Positions 39,365 to 49,989 of a stretch of 64,000 bases of DNA are shown piece by piece. The notes under the pieces were generated by a model that saw nothing but the letters and a program-made list of their open reading frames with translations, searched no databases and was not told the DNA's origin. Every line of letters starts with the position of its first letter. Within the stretch, counting starts at the first letter, position 1. Origin of the DNA: Amoebidium appalachense (lineage: Eukaryota; Ichthyosporea); the NCBI GenBank assembly GCA_963693365.1, contig CAVNZM010000001.1:9610001-9674000 (forward strand), read 5' to 3'. The position numbers and the translations under genes were made by a program.

Positions 39365-41322
39365 GAAAATGGACTCGGGGTTACTGTGGTATGTACAGTT
39401 GAAACAATGTCTGTTTGCAGCCTGAAACATCGGTGGGTTTTGCTTATAATTAGTGTTGTTACGTTTCAGTCTTCCCCCCCTCCCCCCCCCCCTCCCCCCC
39501 CCCCCCCCCCCCTTCCCTCTTTCTTCTTTTTTTTTTCTTTCTTTTTTTCTTTTTTTTGGGGGGGGGGGGGGGGGGGGGGGGAGAGAGAGAGAGATAACCG
39601 AGTGCTCGCACAAACCGTACACACATACACACACACACACCTGCACGCACACGCACACACCTTAAATGGTATACCCACTCGCATGTCATGACCCCTCCTG
39701 AGGTGCACACATGTGTGGTTGCGGCATCTAGATTTACTCGGACGTTTCACCCTCCCCTCCCCCCTCCCTTACCCTCATTAACCCCCCTCCCCCCGTCCCC
39801 CCCTCGCCCCCCCCCCCCCCCTCCACCCCCTTCCCCCAGGCCCCTCCCCCCCCCCCCCCCCTTCCTTCCTTGCCAGCCCTCCCGCCCCCCCCCCCCCCCC
39901 CTCCCCCCCTCCCCCCTCTCCTTTCCTCCCCTTCCCCCCACAGTCAGCCGAAAACAGCACGAACAAGTGTTATTCAAAGTGCTACACCTTCCGTCCGACG
40001 CTTCCCTGGAGGCCCATTTCGGTGAGCTCATCCCCTCCGTGCGTCGATTGCCGTAAGGACTACATAAATAGGGAATCAGGGTGTTCGTTTACAAGCCCAC
40101 CTCCGGGCCGAAGCCGGACGCTGGTGTACTTTCCGGAGAACACGCTGAGTGAACTCCAGAAGTTGTCTGATGGGACGTGCAAAGTCCAGGACCCCAAGGT
40201 GAGTGCATTGGAGTCCCCCCTCTCCCCCCTCCCCCCTCTCTCCCCCTTTCCCCCCCCCCCCTCCCCCCCCTCCCCCCCCCCCCCCCCCCCCCCCGGCCTC
40301 CCATGCCAGATATAGCTTAGGAATCAGATTATCATTGAACTTAAGTAAGATTGAGAGTAATGCCGATAGTCATGATATTGCCGCTGATACATAATTCAAC
40401 CAAATGACTAAACCGTACTCAGTTACTACAGATAGTATATGCCTGATCACTGTAAGCTAGAATGATTTTCTGACGGGAATTATTTCAATTTTACTAAGAG
40501 TACCAAGGCATGATATCTCTTTCAGAGCTACTGATCATAAGTAACTGTTAGCGGCCTCCGCAAAGACATTAGTTTGTCTGATGTGTGTATCAATCTTGAA
40601 ATTCTCCAAGTGCAGAAAGCGGCTAACGATGCTTTCTTACTTATAGTACCAAGGTATATTTCTTCACAGACAGCCGAGCTAATCATAAGCTAGGTCTCAT
40701 ATTAGTTTATCCAATGTGAATTCGATCTTAAAATATAAATGATTTAAATTTAATTCTCCAGGTACAGAAAGCGGCCAACATTAACGTCGATCCTGACGAG
40801 GACAATGACGGGGTGACGGACGACTGCGAAACCATCGCCGCCACGTGCAACATGGAAAGAGAGGGCACAAACTACCACAGCTGCCTCGCAAACAATCGGC
40901 GCAACTTCAAGCAGCAATGCACCGGGACTGAAATGGTCGCTATGGCGCTCCAAACCTGCGTGCGCGTCGCAAAGGTATGTAGCCCCCTCTCTCCTAAATT
41001 TCCTCTTTTCCCCTTTACTAGAGTAGATCAGAATCCCCCCCCCCCCCCCCCCCCCCCCCCCCAGTGCCTTTTTTTTTGTTTTACTATAGTCATGATAGAG
41101 TTACGGTACAGCAGCGACCAATCCCATTCCTTCTTTGCCATTCGTTGCCTGCCATAACCACAACCCACTGTATTGATCACAGCAGCTGCAAGAGTACATG
41201 CCCGGTGACCGTGACAATTAATTATCCCCTCCCCCCTTCCCCCCCCCCCCCCCCCATCTAAACACCTAAAAATAACCCCCCCCCCCCCTTCCTCCCACAC
41301 CCCCCCCCCCCCCCACCCCCCC

Positions 41323-41419
<97 letters not shown>

Positions 41420-41493
41420 CACACACACACTACACACACACACCGTGACACACACGCACATACACACACTCTCTAGCTCTCTCAGAGTCTATA

Positions 41494-41583
<90 letters not shown>

Positions 41584-41608
41584 CCCTCTCTCCCTCCCTC
41601 CTCCCCCC

Positions 41609-41645
<37 letters not shown>

Positions 41646-41925
41646 CGCACACAAACACACAACACTGTGACACAACACACCGTGGCACCCATGCATGTGC
41701 ACCACCCATATTACATTGCCGCAGAGAGTGAAAGCAAGTTATAAATACTACGACTGCGGTGACATGTGCAAGGCATACGGCGATCAGTCTCTGTGGTGCC
41801 AGGATTGCATCCTGGCCAAAATTCTGGATTACGGCTGCGAATTTACCGGAAGTGACATTGGCACTAGTATTATGAGGGTGTTGGTTAATACCGAAAGAAC
41901 CCTCCGCGATTTTTCAAAATGTTGA
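38957..41925 (+). CDS. Cysteine-rich protein with thrombospondin-3-like Ca motif, 5' exons missing
   Basis: Proposed exons 38957-39098, 39237-39307, 39948-40198, 40762-40974 and 41725-41925 (TGA); phases agree and give 291 codons after the incoming partial codon. The last three exons are well supported, the first two less so. DPDEDNDGVTDDCE in exon 4 matches the D-x-D-x-D-G-x-x-D calcium motif of thrombospondin type-3 repeats. Cys-rich modules repeat internally: EYNECLSKNVC against NYHSCLANNRRNFKQQC, and CVDCRKDYINRESGCSFTS against CQDCILAKILDYGCEFTG. The modules and disulfide-style Cys spacing suggest an extracellular protein. No signal peptide exon was found, so the start lies upstream or is unrecognised. 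Function unknown. Confidence 0.65.
41331..41645 (+). repeat. (CA)n, (CT)n and poly-C in the last intron of the cysteine-rich gene
   Basis: (CA)n at 41331-41440, pure (CT)n at about 41494-41580, then poly-C. Confidence 0.9.
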
Positions 41926-42585
41926 TTTTTTTTTTTTTTTTTTTTTTGGCGACCAATGATCCGAAATAGATCATGATATATATTGATATATACTATGATA
42001 TTATATATATACTATATCATGTGACTACCATTAAACGGCACGTAGTTGAGCAGTTGAACCACGATTTGCTCTCGTAGTTCCGGATTACCGGAAGTTTTGG
42101 CGTGCATAAAAATTGGTTTTTATATAAATCAACTAAGAAAGTAGGAATATTCGGCACAAGCAGGCTAAAGCACATGCATACTAAATTAACATAGGGATAA
42201 TACGCATACGGCACGAAACCGTCCGTGGCACGATAGATTCGGTTTATGCCTGACTCTGAATAAACAAAAAGAGCATATGCAGAAGTATGCATGCCGGAGT
42301 CGACGGTACAAGCATGAATAAATTTCAATGGGGAGCAGCGCGGTTTTCGCTCACACATGTACAACCATGAACTGATAAGGGCAGTGCTTTAGACGGAGTG
42401 CCTAGGAGCTGTATTTGATCTCCGCTGTACATGTATCGAATATACTTTGGGCCTAGGGGTTACGAATTTACTCGAATAAAGCTGCAATAACAGGAACCAA
42501 GCATGCACATATCAAGTAGTTGTTCCACAAGAAGAGCCCCCTCCCCCCCCCCCCCCCCCCCCCAAACACACACACACACATACAC

Positions 42586-42618
<33 letters not shown>

Positions 42619-44148
42619 AAGAAGAGCTAAAGAAAAACGATAGCTGTGCACGTATGTACATTCAATGATTTGAGGTTTGCGCAAGTGTATGGTGTGTGCA
42701 CGTGTGTGTGTGCGCTTACGTGTTAACGTAAGCAAGTGCACAGTCTAGCTGGTGTCGTTGTCTGTGTGTGTGTGTGATTTAAGCATTACGTGTTGTGTGT
42801 GTGTGTGTGCGCGCGCGCAACTGTGAGCGTTTGTTGGTGTGTGCATGCATGTGTGCCGCGTGTGAGTTTGGGTGTGTACCCGAGACGTGTAAATGTGCCA
42901 CGGCACGTGCATGTGCATGCCTACACGTGCGCAGCGCATTTGTATTTGAGTAGGTGTGTGTAATACTATAACAAGTGTGTGTGTGTATGCGTGTGTGTGT
43001 GTACTCGCGTGTGTGAATTAAAGTGCACACGCGTGTCCGTGTATGTGCATGTACATCTGTACATGACGGTGAGTGCGCATGTTCCACGTGTGACCTTAAC
43101 ACGTGTGTGTTTGGTCCGAAGAAGTCGTGTGTTATGCAGTGTGAGTGAGTGGATGTGTGTGCCTGAGTGAGTGGTGTGTGTGTGAGTGTGTGAGTGTGTG
43201 AGTGTGTGAGTGTGTGTGTGTGTGTGTGTGTACGTGTGTGTGCAACCAATAGGTTCAACAAATGAGAACCTGTATGGTTTTACGACTCGTGTTCATGCTT
43301 GTGCTCAGGTTGGAAAATCACGTTGGCGGACAGTAATGGTGAAGGGTGGGATCTCTCTCTACCCCTCTCTCTCTCTCTGTCTCTCCCCCCCCCCCCCCCC
43401 CCCCCTCCCTCCCCTCTCTGTTTGTCTGTGTGCCTATGTGCTAGGGTAAACGTGTATTTGCCCCCCCCCCCCCCCCCCCCCCCCCCCTCCCCCCTTTGGT
43501 GGTGGTGGTGTTGGTGGTGCTGGTGGTGGTAATGGTGGTAGTGGCGGTGGTGGGGATGGGGGGGTAGGGGAGGGGGGGGGGGGGGGATTCGGTGGCCAAT
43601 AATCAATTGCAACATAAGTCCCTCAGTACGTGATGCCATAATGCTTGCTGCTCCGACGTTCTCTATTATAAAGTTTTTACAGGTCCGCAACATACAGGCT
43701 AGACTCTCCACTAACACCCGGGAAATATATAGATATGGTTTTTCTCGTTCTAATTCGTATCCATACTCAGTTCAGATTGGTGTTTACATACATCAAACTG
43801 CCCAATATCTACAAAGAGGTATGGAGACTATTAATCCTAATATGGAACAAGAATACAGCCTTCTGTGCGTGTGCACATGCATACACATTCGCTGCCGAGA
43901 GAGTTGAAAGTTTTGTTATGTGTGTGTGTGTGGGTCGAGGAGAGAAGGTGGGGGTGGAGGGTGTGTGTGTGTGTGTGTGTTGGGGGGGGGGGTAAAGGGG
44001 GGGGAGGGGGCGGCAGGAGGTGGAGGGGGGGGGGGAGGGGGGGGGGGGGGGGAGGGGGGAGGGTCTCAATGGGAGAGTTCAAACACGGGGGTCTCCAGGT
44101 AGGGGATGGGGGTTGGAGGGTAAAATGGGTTGAAAATGAGACAGAGGC

Positions 44149-44182
<34 letters not shown>

Positions 44183-44562
44183 CCGCGTGTTAGAAATTGA
44201 CATAACCACATATCCCATTACATTCCCGTGTACACACACACGAGAATAGGAAACGCGTGGGTGCAGCATATGTGCTTGCACACATGCGCACATGTTTATC
44301 AAATTGCTACAGCGTCCTATAGAGGGCATCTAGGGTATAGGTCGTGTCTGTTGAAATACCGTAGCCCCTTTGAAGTTGTACGCTCCGAGGTTTAGCCCAT
44401 AGATAAAATACAAACCCACAGATACGCGCAAGTACACACAAACACATACACACACGGCGAGAGAGGAGGGGAGTGGGGGAGGCTGAAGAGAGGGGGAGAG
44501 AGAGAGAGAGAGGAGGGAGGGGGGGGGAAGAGAGCGAGAGAGCGAGAGCGAGAGAGCGAGAG

Positions 44563-44632
<70 letters not shown>

Positions 44633-45305
44633 GGAGGGAGGGAGGGAGGGAGGGAGGGAGAGAGAGAAAGAGAGGTGGAGGGCGGGGAGGGGAGGGAGGG
44701 AGGGAGGGAGGGAGAGAGGAGGGGGGGGGGGGGGGGGGAGGGAGAGAGAGAGAGAGAGAGTCGCACGCGTGCCCCCACGGACAGACACACACAATACACA
44801 CGCGCACACCTACAGACTCACATACAACACACACGCACACATGCACACGCAGACACATGTGTAAATTTCCTACCCTTGTGCCCGTATTTGCTACTTTTGG
44901 TGAATGGAACACGCCCATACCTCACATCATAATCCATCCGTTAAGCCACATTTTCCCCACTACTCTAAAATCACGTGTAGACCAATTCTATGTTCATTTC
45001 TTGTCCGGGTGCTTCTAACCACATTTCGTCGGTTCTCACTGTCCCCATCACTCGGCTCCACCACGCCCCGTTCATACACTTCCTTTCTCAACGTTACATT
45101 CCTCCAACAAGCGGCGACGAGATCTTCCCCTAGGAGGTGTCCACCCATCGAATCCCCAAACTGATGAACGAAAAAAAATCCCTGTTAATGTTGCATGTAT
45201 TTCCAAAGCACGGGGAGAGAAGGGTGGGAAGACGGGACAATGTTATAGAGAGCAGGCTCAAGAGCGTATCTCACCCAAAAAACATAGATAGCGGCAGAGT
45301 CGTTT
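41926..45305. other. Intergenic region rich in (GT)n, poly-G and (GA)n
   Basis: T-run after the stop codon, AT-rich unique sequence to 42540, poly-C, (CA)n and an A-run at 42541-42613, degenerate GT-rich sequence at 42680-43250, (GGT)n at 43497-43555, poly-G/GT at 43920-44190 and (GA)n/poly-G at 44464-44760. Several moderate open frames (for example 43641-43907, 44904-45164) have no recognisable family or splice context. Confidence 0.5.
44464..44760 (+). repeat. (GA)n / poly-G purine tract
   Basis: Pure GA at about 44568-44631 with GAGC units before it and (GGGA)n after it. The polarity is opposite to the CT tracts of the genes to the left. Confidence 0.9.
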
Positions 45306-45470
45306 TTAGCTGCCGCTTTCCAGGGCCTTTCTCCTCAACGTGTTCATCAGCAGGATAATGCCAAGAAACGTAACGAGCTTGAACATGGCGCTGTTGTTAG
45401 TTTGCTTGTTCTCGTCAGGGGTGCGTGCCTCGCGAAACATCTTGCGGAAATCGGGAAGAACTCCACCCAT
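45306..45470 (-). CDS. Possible 54-aa single-pass membrane micropeptide
   Basis: Minus-strand ORF from ATG (45470-45468) to TAA (45308-45306), 54 codons, below the usual size cut-off. It begins MGGVLPDFRKMFREAR, has a polar Asn/Gln/Thr stretch, then a hydrophobic segment MFKLVTFLGIILLM (residues about 29-42) and a basic end TLRRKALE. This resembles the layout of small tail-anchored organelle proteins such as TOM-complex subunits, but I cannot match it to a named family. A TTTGATTCCAG 24 nt before the start could be a splice acceptor in its 5' UTR. Codon composition is balanced and it overlaps no repeat. It could still be a chance ORF. Confidence 0.45.
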   Translation of the reverse strand: MGGVLPDFRKMFREARTPDENKQTNNSAMFKLVTFLGIILLMNTLRRKALESGS

Positions 45471-46270
45471 TTTGCCTATGTCTTTCTCGTTCTGGAATCA
45501 AATGTTTTCTAAATTAAATTAGGTTCTATAAAATAGAAAAATAAGGGTTTAACTAAGGAGGAGGGAGCTTAGTTCTCTAGATTCAGTGCCGTGTACAACA
45601 GAAATCGTTTGGGTAACAGCCTGATGGTTCGCAAACTCGGGACAAGGAATGGTGAGCAGGTCTAAATGGTTCAAATGTGGGTGCTTTGACAAAAAGCTAA
45701 CATGATTGAAGTGGCACAGATAGCAGGCATATGCTAAAGCAGTTGTGCGGGTGCTCAAATTGAAGGACAAGTATGCCGAGGAAAAGGAAAACACAGTGCG
45801 CAGACCCTTCAACATCACAGGGACATGTACATTCGGTTTGTCGATTATCCGTTTTGGTGGGAAAGTAGGCCTAGATCTTAGATGGGCCAGTGAAAGTGGA
45901 GCCTGTAGGGGATATTGATACTACCAAAATGTAAGGGTGTTACTAAAAAAAGAACGAAAAAAAAAGAATTTTCAAGACCGCCGTGCTAAAAATAGACTTG
46001 GCTGTTGATCTTTGATTGGCCTACTACGCACTTCGTTTTTATTGGCTTACAGTGCATTGGTAAGCACAAGAAAAAAAAAGAGAGAGATCTCAAGAGATCT
46101 TTCGAAAGGAAGGAAGAAAGAAAGGAAGAAAGAAAGAAAAGAAAAGGAAAAGAAAAGAAAGCCAAGAAAGAATGAAAGAAAAAGGATGGAACAAAAGAAG
46201 AAGTATGGGGTCTTATCGATGAAGTGATTTTGTTAATAATTAAACGGTTTGATACATAATAAATTGTGTA
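45471..46270. other. Unassigned unique sequence left of the retrotransposon nest
   Basis: Non-repetitive to 45960, then A-rich and a purine (GAAA)n tract at about 46103-46190. Short coding-like stretches on the plus strand near 45580-45655 and 45722-45830 could not be joined in a consistent phase. Confidence 0.35.
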
Positions 46271-46275
46271 TATTC
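46271..46275 (+). other. Target-site duplication (TATTC), left, of the outer gypsy element
   Basis: Identical to 61794-61798; the two flank the outermost element exactly. Confidence 0.8.
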
Positions 46276-46569
46276 TGTTGTGTCCCTTGTGTGTATACGT
46301 GTGTTGAAGTGGGCTCTTTGAACGGAGTTATAGGGAAAAAGGCAACGCGACACCAACACTGGGGGTTAACGGGAACTCACTCGTTTCCCTAACCCTTTAC
46401 TATCGGCTCTCTGCACAGCACAGAGCGCAGGCTGATGTACGGGAAGGTGTCTCCAGGACGTACGTAGGCGCACTCATTGAATTCCTCATCTATATATGGA
46501 GCGCCAGGCTCGTATCCTATTGGCTACTATTTGATGGTATTTTACCCCATATGACGCAATCACACCACA
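46276..46569 (-). repeat. 3' LTR of gypsy-A
   Basis: 294 bp with TG...CA ends. CATATATAG (minus strand, near 46490) is a candidate TATA box. The outer 53 bp (46517-46569) are identical to 61741-61793. Confidence 0.8.
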
Positions 46570-46722
46570 GTACCCCCCCCTTAAGATCCTTCGTCCTCGA
46601 AGGAGTGAGTGATAGGGTGAGATATATGTGAAAAAAAACGACATATAGTTATCAGCATCAGCTTACGATCTGTGTTGTGAGGAATGGTTCCTAACGAACC
46701 AATCACAGCCATGTGCTAAATT

Positions 46723-47210
46723 TTATACGGGCAGATCCTGATCTTCCTGCACGTGGGGAAGAGGGGTCTGTGTCCGATCAAATTTAGACTCAAACTCAGC
46801 AATTAATTTTGCACATGACCTCAATTGTGTTTTATCCATCCACACAGGATTATCACGTCGGTCAGCTTTAAGGCGGACCAGATATTTCTGTGTAGGTAGA
46901 GCACGCCGGTTTCGTAAAGAAACGGGGTGTTCTATCTTCATATCTAGAATGGCCTCTATTTCGACTTCATCATCTGCAACAATGTTCCAACCATGTGACT
47001 GACCAGTCACAGGGAGGTCATCATTGTTAGGCATAGCGCCACGTACAGAGAGAGGCACTTCTAGATTAATATCATTCACATTGAGAATACGAATATCATT
47101 TAAATCTTGCTTATTTCTGACCCTATAAGCTAATTCTCCCACTTGCTTGACCACCTCAAATCCGTGGTGCCAACGAGGGGAAAATTTACCTGGATGCTCA
47201 GAAGTATTTC
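46723..47210 (-). pseudogene. Integrase C-terminal region of gypsy-A
   Basis: Minus-strand frame with SPRWHHGFEVVKQVGELAYRV, the 'G-P-[YF]-x-V-x-x-x-x-x-x-x-Y-x-[VL]' type module that follows the catalytic core of Ty3/gypsy integrases, then a polar tail ending at 46723. It is the continuation of the fragment at 60525-61738, interrupted by the copia insertion. Confidence 0.75.
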
Positions 47211-47215
47211 TAATC
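47211..47215 (+). other. Target-site duplication (TAATC), left, of the copia element
   Basis: Repeated at 60520-60524, immediately after the right LTR. Confidence 0.85.
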
Positions 47216-47523
47216 TGTCGAACAGGATAGCCATCCGGTATGCCCTGCGTTAGCGTAGCACTAGTGATCGGGAATATTCGAGATATTCGGGATAAACTGG
47301 TGGATAGGTTCACGATAGATCAGGATAGATCTAGTTGAAGAGTCTAGAAGATTCTATTGGAGTGTTTTGATTGGTAGCGACTAGATCCATAGCGGCGGGT
47401 AGACCAATCGGGAATAGTATGTAACATTCCAGTGAGCCAGACCACAAGTATATAAAGGTCCCGGCGGCCAGTCAATGCAAGTCAGCAAATAATAAAGTCT
47501 CACAGAGAAACCTCTAAGTTACG
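47216..47523 (+). repeat. 5' LTR of the copia element
   Basis: 308 bp. Contains a TATA box (TATATAAA, 47449-47456) and AATAAA at 47491-47496. Confidence 0.9.
47449..47456 (+). promoter_or_regulatory. TATA box in the copia 5' LTR
   Basis: TATATAAA about 35 bp before the AATAAA and about 115 bp before the gag start; conserved in the 3' LTR. Confidence 0.7.
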
Positions 47524-47570
47524 GTTACGGACCCAGTACAACGCTACGATCAAGCGACTGTTGAGACAAG

Positions 47571-49071
47571 ATGGGAAGAGCAAAATGTCCAGTTCCCATG
47601 TATGAAGGAGAAGGCAAGGGCAAAATCTCCTACTCAATGTGGGCCATGCGCATGAAGTGCTTCCTCGAGGGCGAGGAATTATGGTACACGATTGAAGACG
47701 TGGCTCCTGAAGTGATAGGAGAGGACGGCGAACCGGTGGAGCAACCTCCGGTGGAGATCGACCCCTTGGATCAGAAGAAGGCGACTTCCTACCTGGTGGA
47801 GACACTAGGTGATGTACCTGCAAGCCTGTGTCGGCGAGCTATTGCCGTAGGAAATCCCAAGGACATATGGGATACGGTAGCATCATACGCTGCGCGCAAC
47901 ACAGATGAGCACAAGAGAATGTTGATTCAACAGTTCTGGCGTGCTGATATGATGCCGACGGAAAGCGTGCTGGAGTATGCGGCCCGCCTGGAGTGCATTG
48001 TGCAGGATCTTCTTCATATCGATCCCAATGGAGTTAGTGAGGACATGGTTGCCGAGAAATTCCTGGACGGTGTAGGCGCTGACGACCGATTCCGCACCGA
48101 CGTTAGGACCATTCAAGCTTTACCAGCAGCTGAGAAGACAACGGAAAAGATAATCGCCAAGCTGCGTGGTTTTGAGGAGAACGAGGCTGCAAGGGAACAG
48201 CAGCGGGTGATGATGACCAGCACCCAATGGCGCGGCGGTACGCCACGACAGGACACCGGCAAGCCGCGCGTGACTGACATATCCAAGGTGGAGTGTTACA
48301 AATGTCACAAGTTTGGGCACTACAAGTCACAGTGTCCAAAGAAGAAGAAGGGCGGCAATCGCGGCGACAAGGCGAAGCAGAACGGAGCTTCCAAGGAGAT
48401 ACTCGCCATCCCGGTAAACAGCGGACTCCCTTCTTCAACTGAGTGGTATTGGGACTGCGGCGCAACCTCCCATGTCACATGCCGAAAGGACTGGATGGAA
48501 GACTTCCGGTCGATCACACCCAAACCCGTCGCTCTGGGTAACACCCCGGGTGTGATGGCGCTAGGAATAGGCGTCGTAAGATTAACAAGTGAGTTCCAGG
48601 GCAACAGCATGACATTTAGACTGCAGAATGTGCTGTACGTGCCAGCATTTGGAACTAACGTGATGTCGGCTTCAAGCGCCGGCAAGCACGGGTTAAGAGG
48701 CATCACCGACGGTCGACAGTGTACGATTGAGAGTGCCACAGATGGCCAAGTTGTGGCCCGTGGGGTAGTGGAGGGAGGCCTGTATCGTCTCCTAGTGAAA
48801 CCCGTATGTGAGAGCGTGAACATGGTGACCACTGCAGTCGGCAGCAGTGGGGGTAACACCGTGTGTGAGCCGGTAAAGGGCAGCGCCAGTTTATGGCACC
48901 GGCGGTTTGGTCATGTGGCAATAAACACGCTACAGAAGATGGTTAAAGAAAACATCGTCGAGGGTCTGTGCATCGACTGCAAACCCCAGGATGACGGTGT
49001 GTGCGAGGGATGCGCGAGAGGGAAGCAAGCCCGGCTCTCTTTCAGTAAGCTACCCCGCAAGACAGCGCCAG
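47571..49071 (+). CDS. Copia gag, protease and pre-integrase domain (5' part of gag-pol)
   Basis: Starts at ATG 47571, 47 bp after the LTR. Residues 1-230 are a UBN2-type copia Gag. A CCHC zinc knuckle CYKCHKFGHYKSQC follows at about residue 243. The aspartic protease motif is WDCGATSHVT at about residue 294, where the family usually has D-S-G-A. The GAG-pre-integrase H-H-C-C zinc finger (LWHRRFGH ... CIDCK ... CEGC) is near residues 442-485. The frame is cut at 49071 by the inner gypsy element and then runs into its LTR, ending at 49172. The rest of the polyprotein is at 57431-60030. Confidence 0.92.
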
Positions 49072-49786
49072 TGTCGTATCCTAATGTATGTGTACTAGAG
49101 ACGCGGCACTCTACTAAGTGTACACACACGAAAAGGAACGAACGTGTACAGAAAAACGGTAAAGTTTATTAAGACCAGGCTCCGACGGGCAAACTTAGAT
49201 CCGTACGGATTGAGTCTAAGTTACGACTGAGGCCATCAAGGCCGTGCCCTACAAGATCATCATCACCTGGCCCCCTACGATGCCACATTCCATTAACATT
49301 CCGATCTACTTTTATCGTGCGCCTGCACGAGCTAAGTCGATCTACTCAACTAATATATTTATCCAAGTCTCACCCCTCACCCTCCCCCTAGTGGCACCGC
49401 AGAGTCTAAATCTACATTTCATACTATCCTCCCCCCCCCTCCCTCCCCCCCTTTCCTCTACATCTAAATATATAAATACGTTTGGCAACATATACTATCA
49501 AACCTTGCCAATCCTTACAAAAGGGCTTCTGCCCGAACAATGACATTCCTAAGTCCTCCTACGATCTATCCTACACACTAATTAGAATTCTATTGGACGG
49601 CTGTCCCGGCTGACGTGGTCCAATGCCCTGCGCCGGCAGAGGCAAGATGCACGCAGCTGTACAGCTATCTTGAGGCCCCGGACTTGATCTTGATGATCTG
49701 TGGACCCGGGCCACCCCCCCCCCCCCCCCCCCCCGATCTCGATCGTAGACTTAGGCTAATCTGCTGAGACGGATTAGTATATGTCA
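49072..49786 (-). repeat. 3' LTR of gypsy-B
   Basis: 715 bp. AATAAA on the minus strand at 49170-49165 and an AT-rich TATA-like stretch (TTTATATA) near 49460. Contains a poly-C run at about 49716-49734. Confidence 0.92.
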
Positions 49787-49811
49787 ACTCCCCCCCCGGC
49801 CCCCGGAAAAG
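49787..49811 (-). other. Polypurine tract of gypsy-B
   Basis: On the minus strand a G-rich run (CCGGGGGCCGGGGGGGGAGT) directly precedes the 3' LTR, the expected plus-strand priming site. Confidence 0.75.
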
Positions 49812-49989
49812 CTGAGTCCCACCTCAGTCACATTACATCTAACACCCCCTAAAAAGACATAGACTAATCAGTCTCCTAAAAAAAATTAAATTAAATAAAT
49901 TACGAAGAAAAATAATAAATTAATCTACACCATAAGCTTGATACCTACGGAGACACCTATGATAATAAATTAAATTCCTACGACTACGT

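Noticed and set aside
40019-40071. Possible 53-nt intron with GTGAGC donor and AATAG acceptor in the cysteine-rich gene
   Set aside because: Reading straight through keeps the frame and yields CVDCRKDYINRESGCSFTS, which matches the Cys spacing of the last exon; splicing it would put the upstream part in a frame without cysteines.
42017-42364. 115-codon minus-strand ORF after the cysteine-rich gene
   Set aside because: No motif or family resemblance and no supporting signals.
43641-43907. 88-codon plus-strand ORF
   Set aside because: No recognisable domain or splice context; length is not unusual for chance in this composition.
45580-45830. Coding-like stretches near 45580-45655 and 45722-45830 (plus strand)
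   Set aside because: Tried as two exons around a CTAAC branch point, but no donor/acceptor pair keeps both in an open frame.
49244-49543. 99-codon ORF, identical to one at 56879-57178
   Set aside because: Both copies lie inside the gypsy-B LTRs, antisense to the element; duplication is due to the LTR pair, not a gene family.
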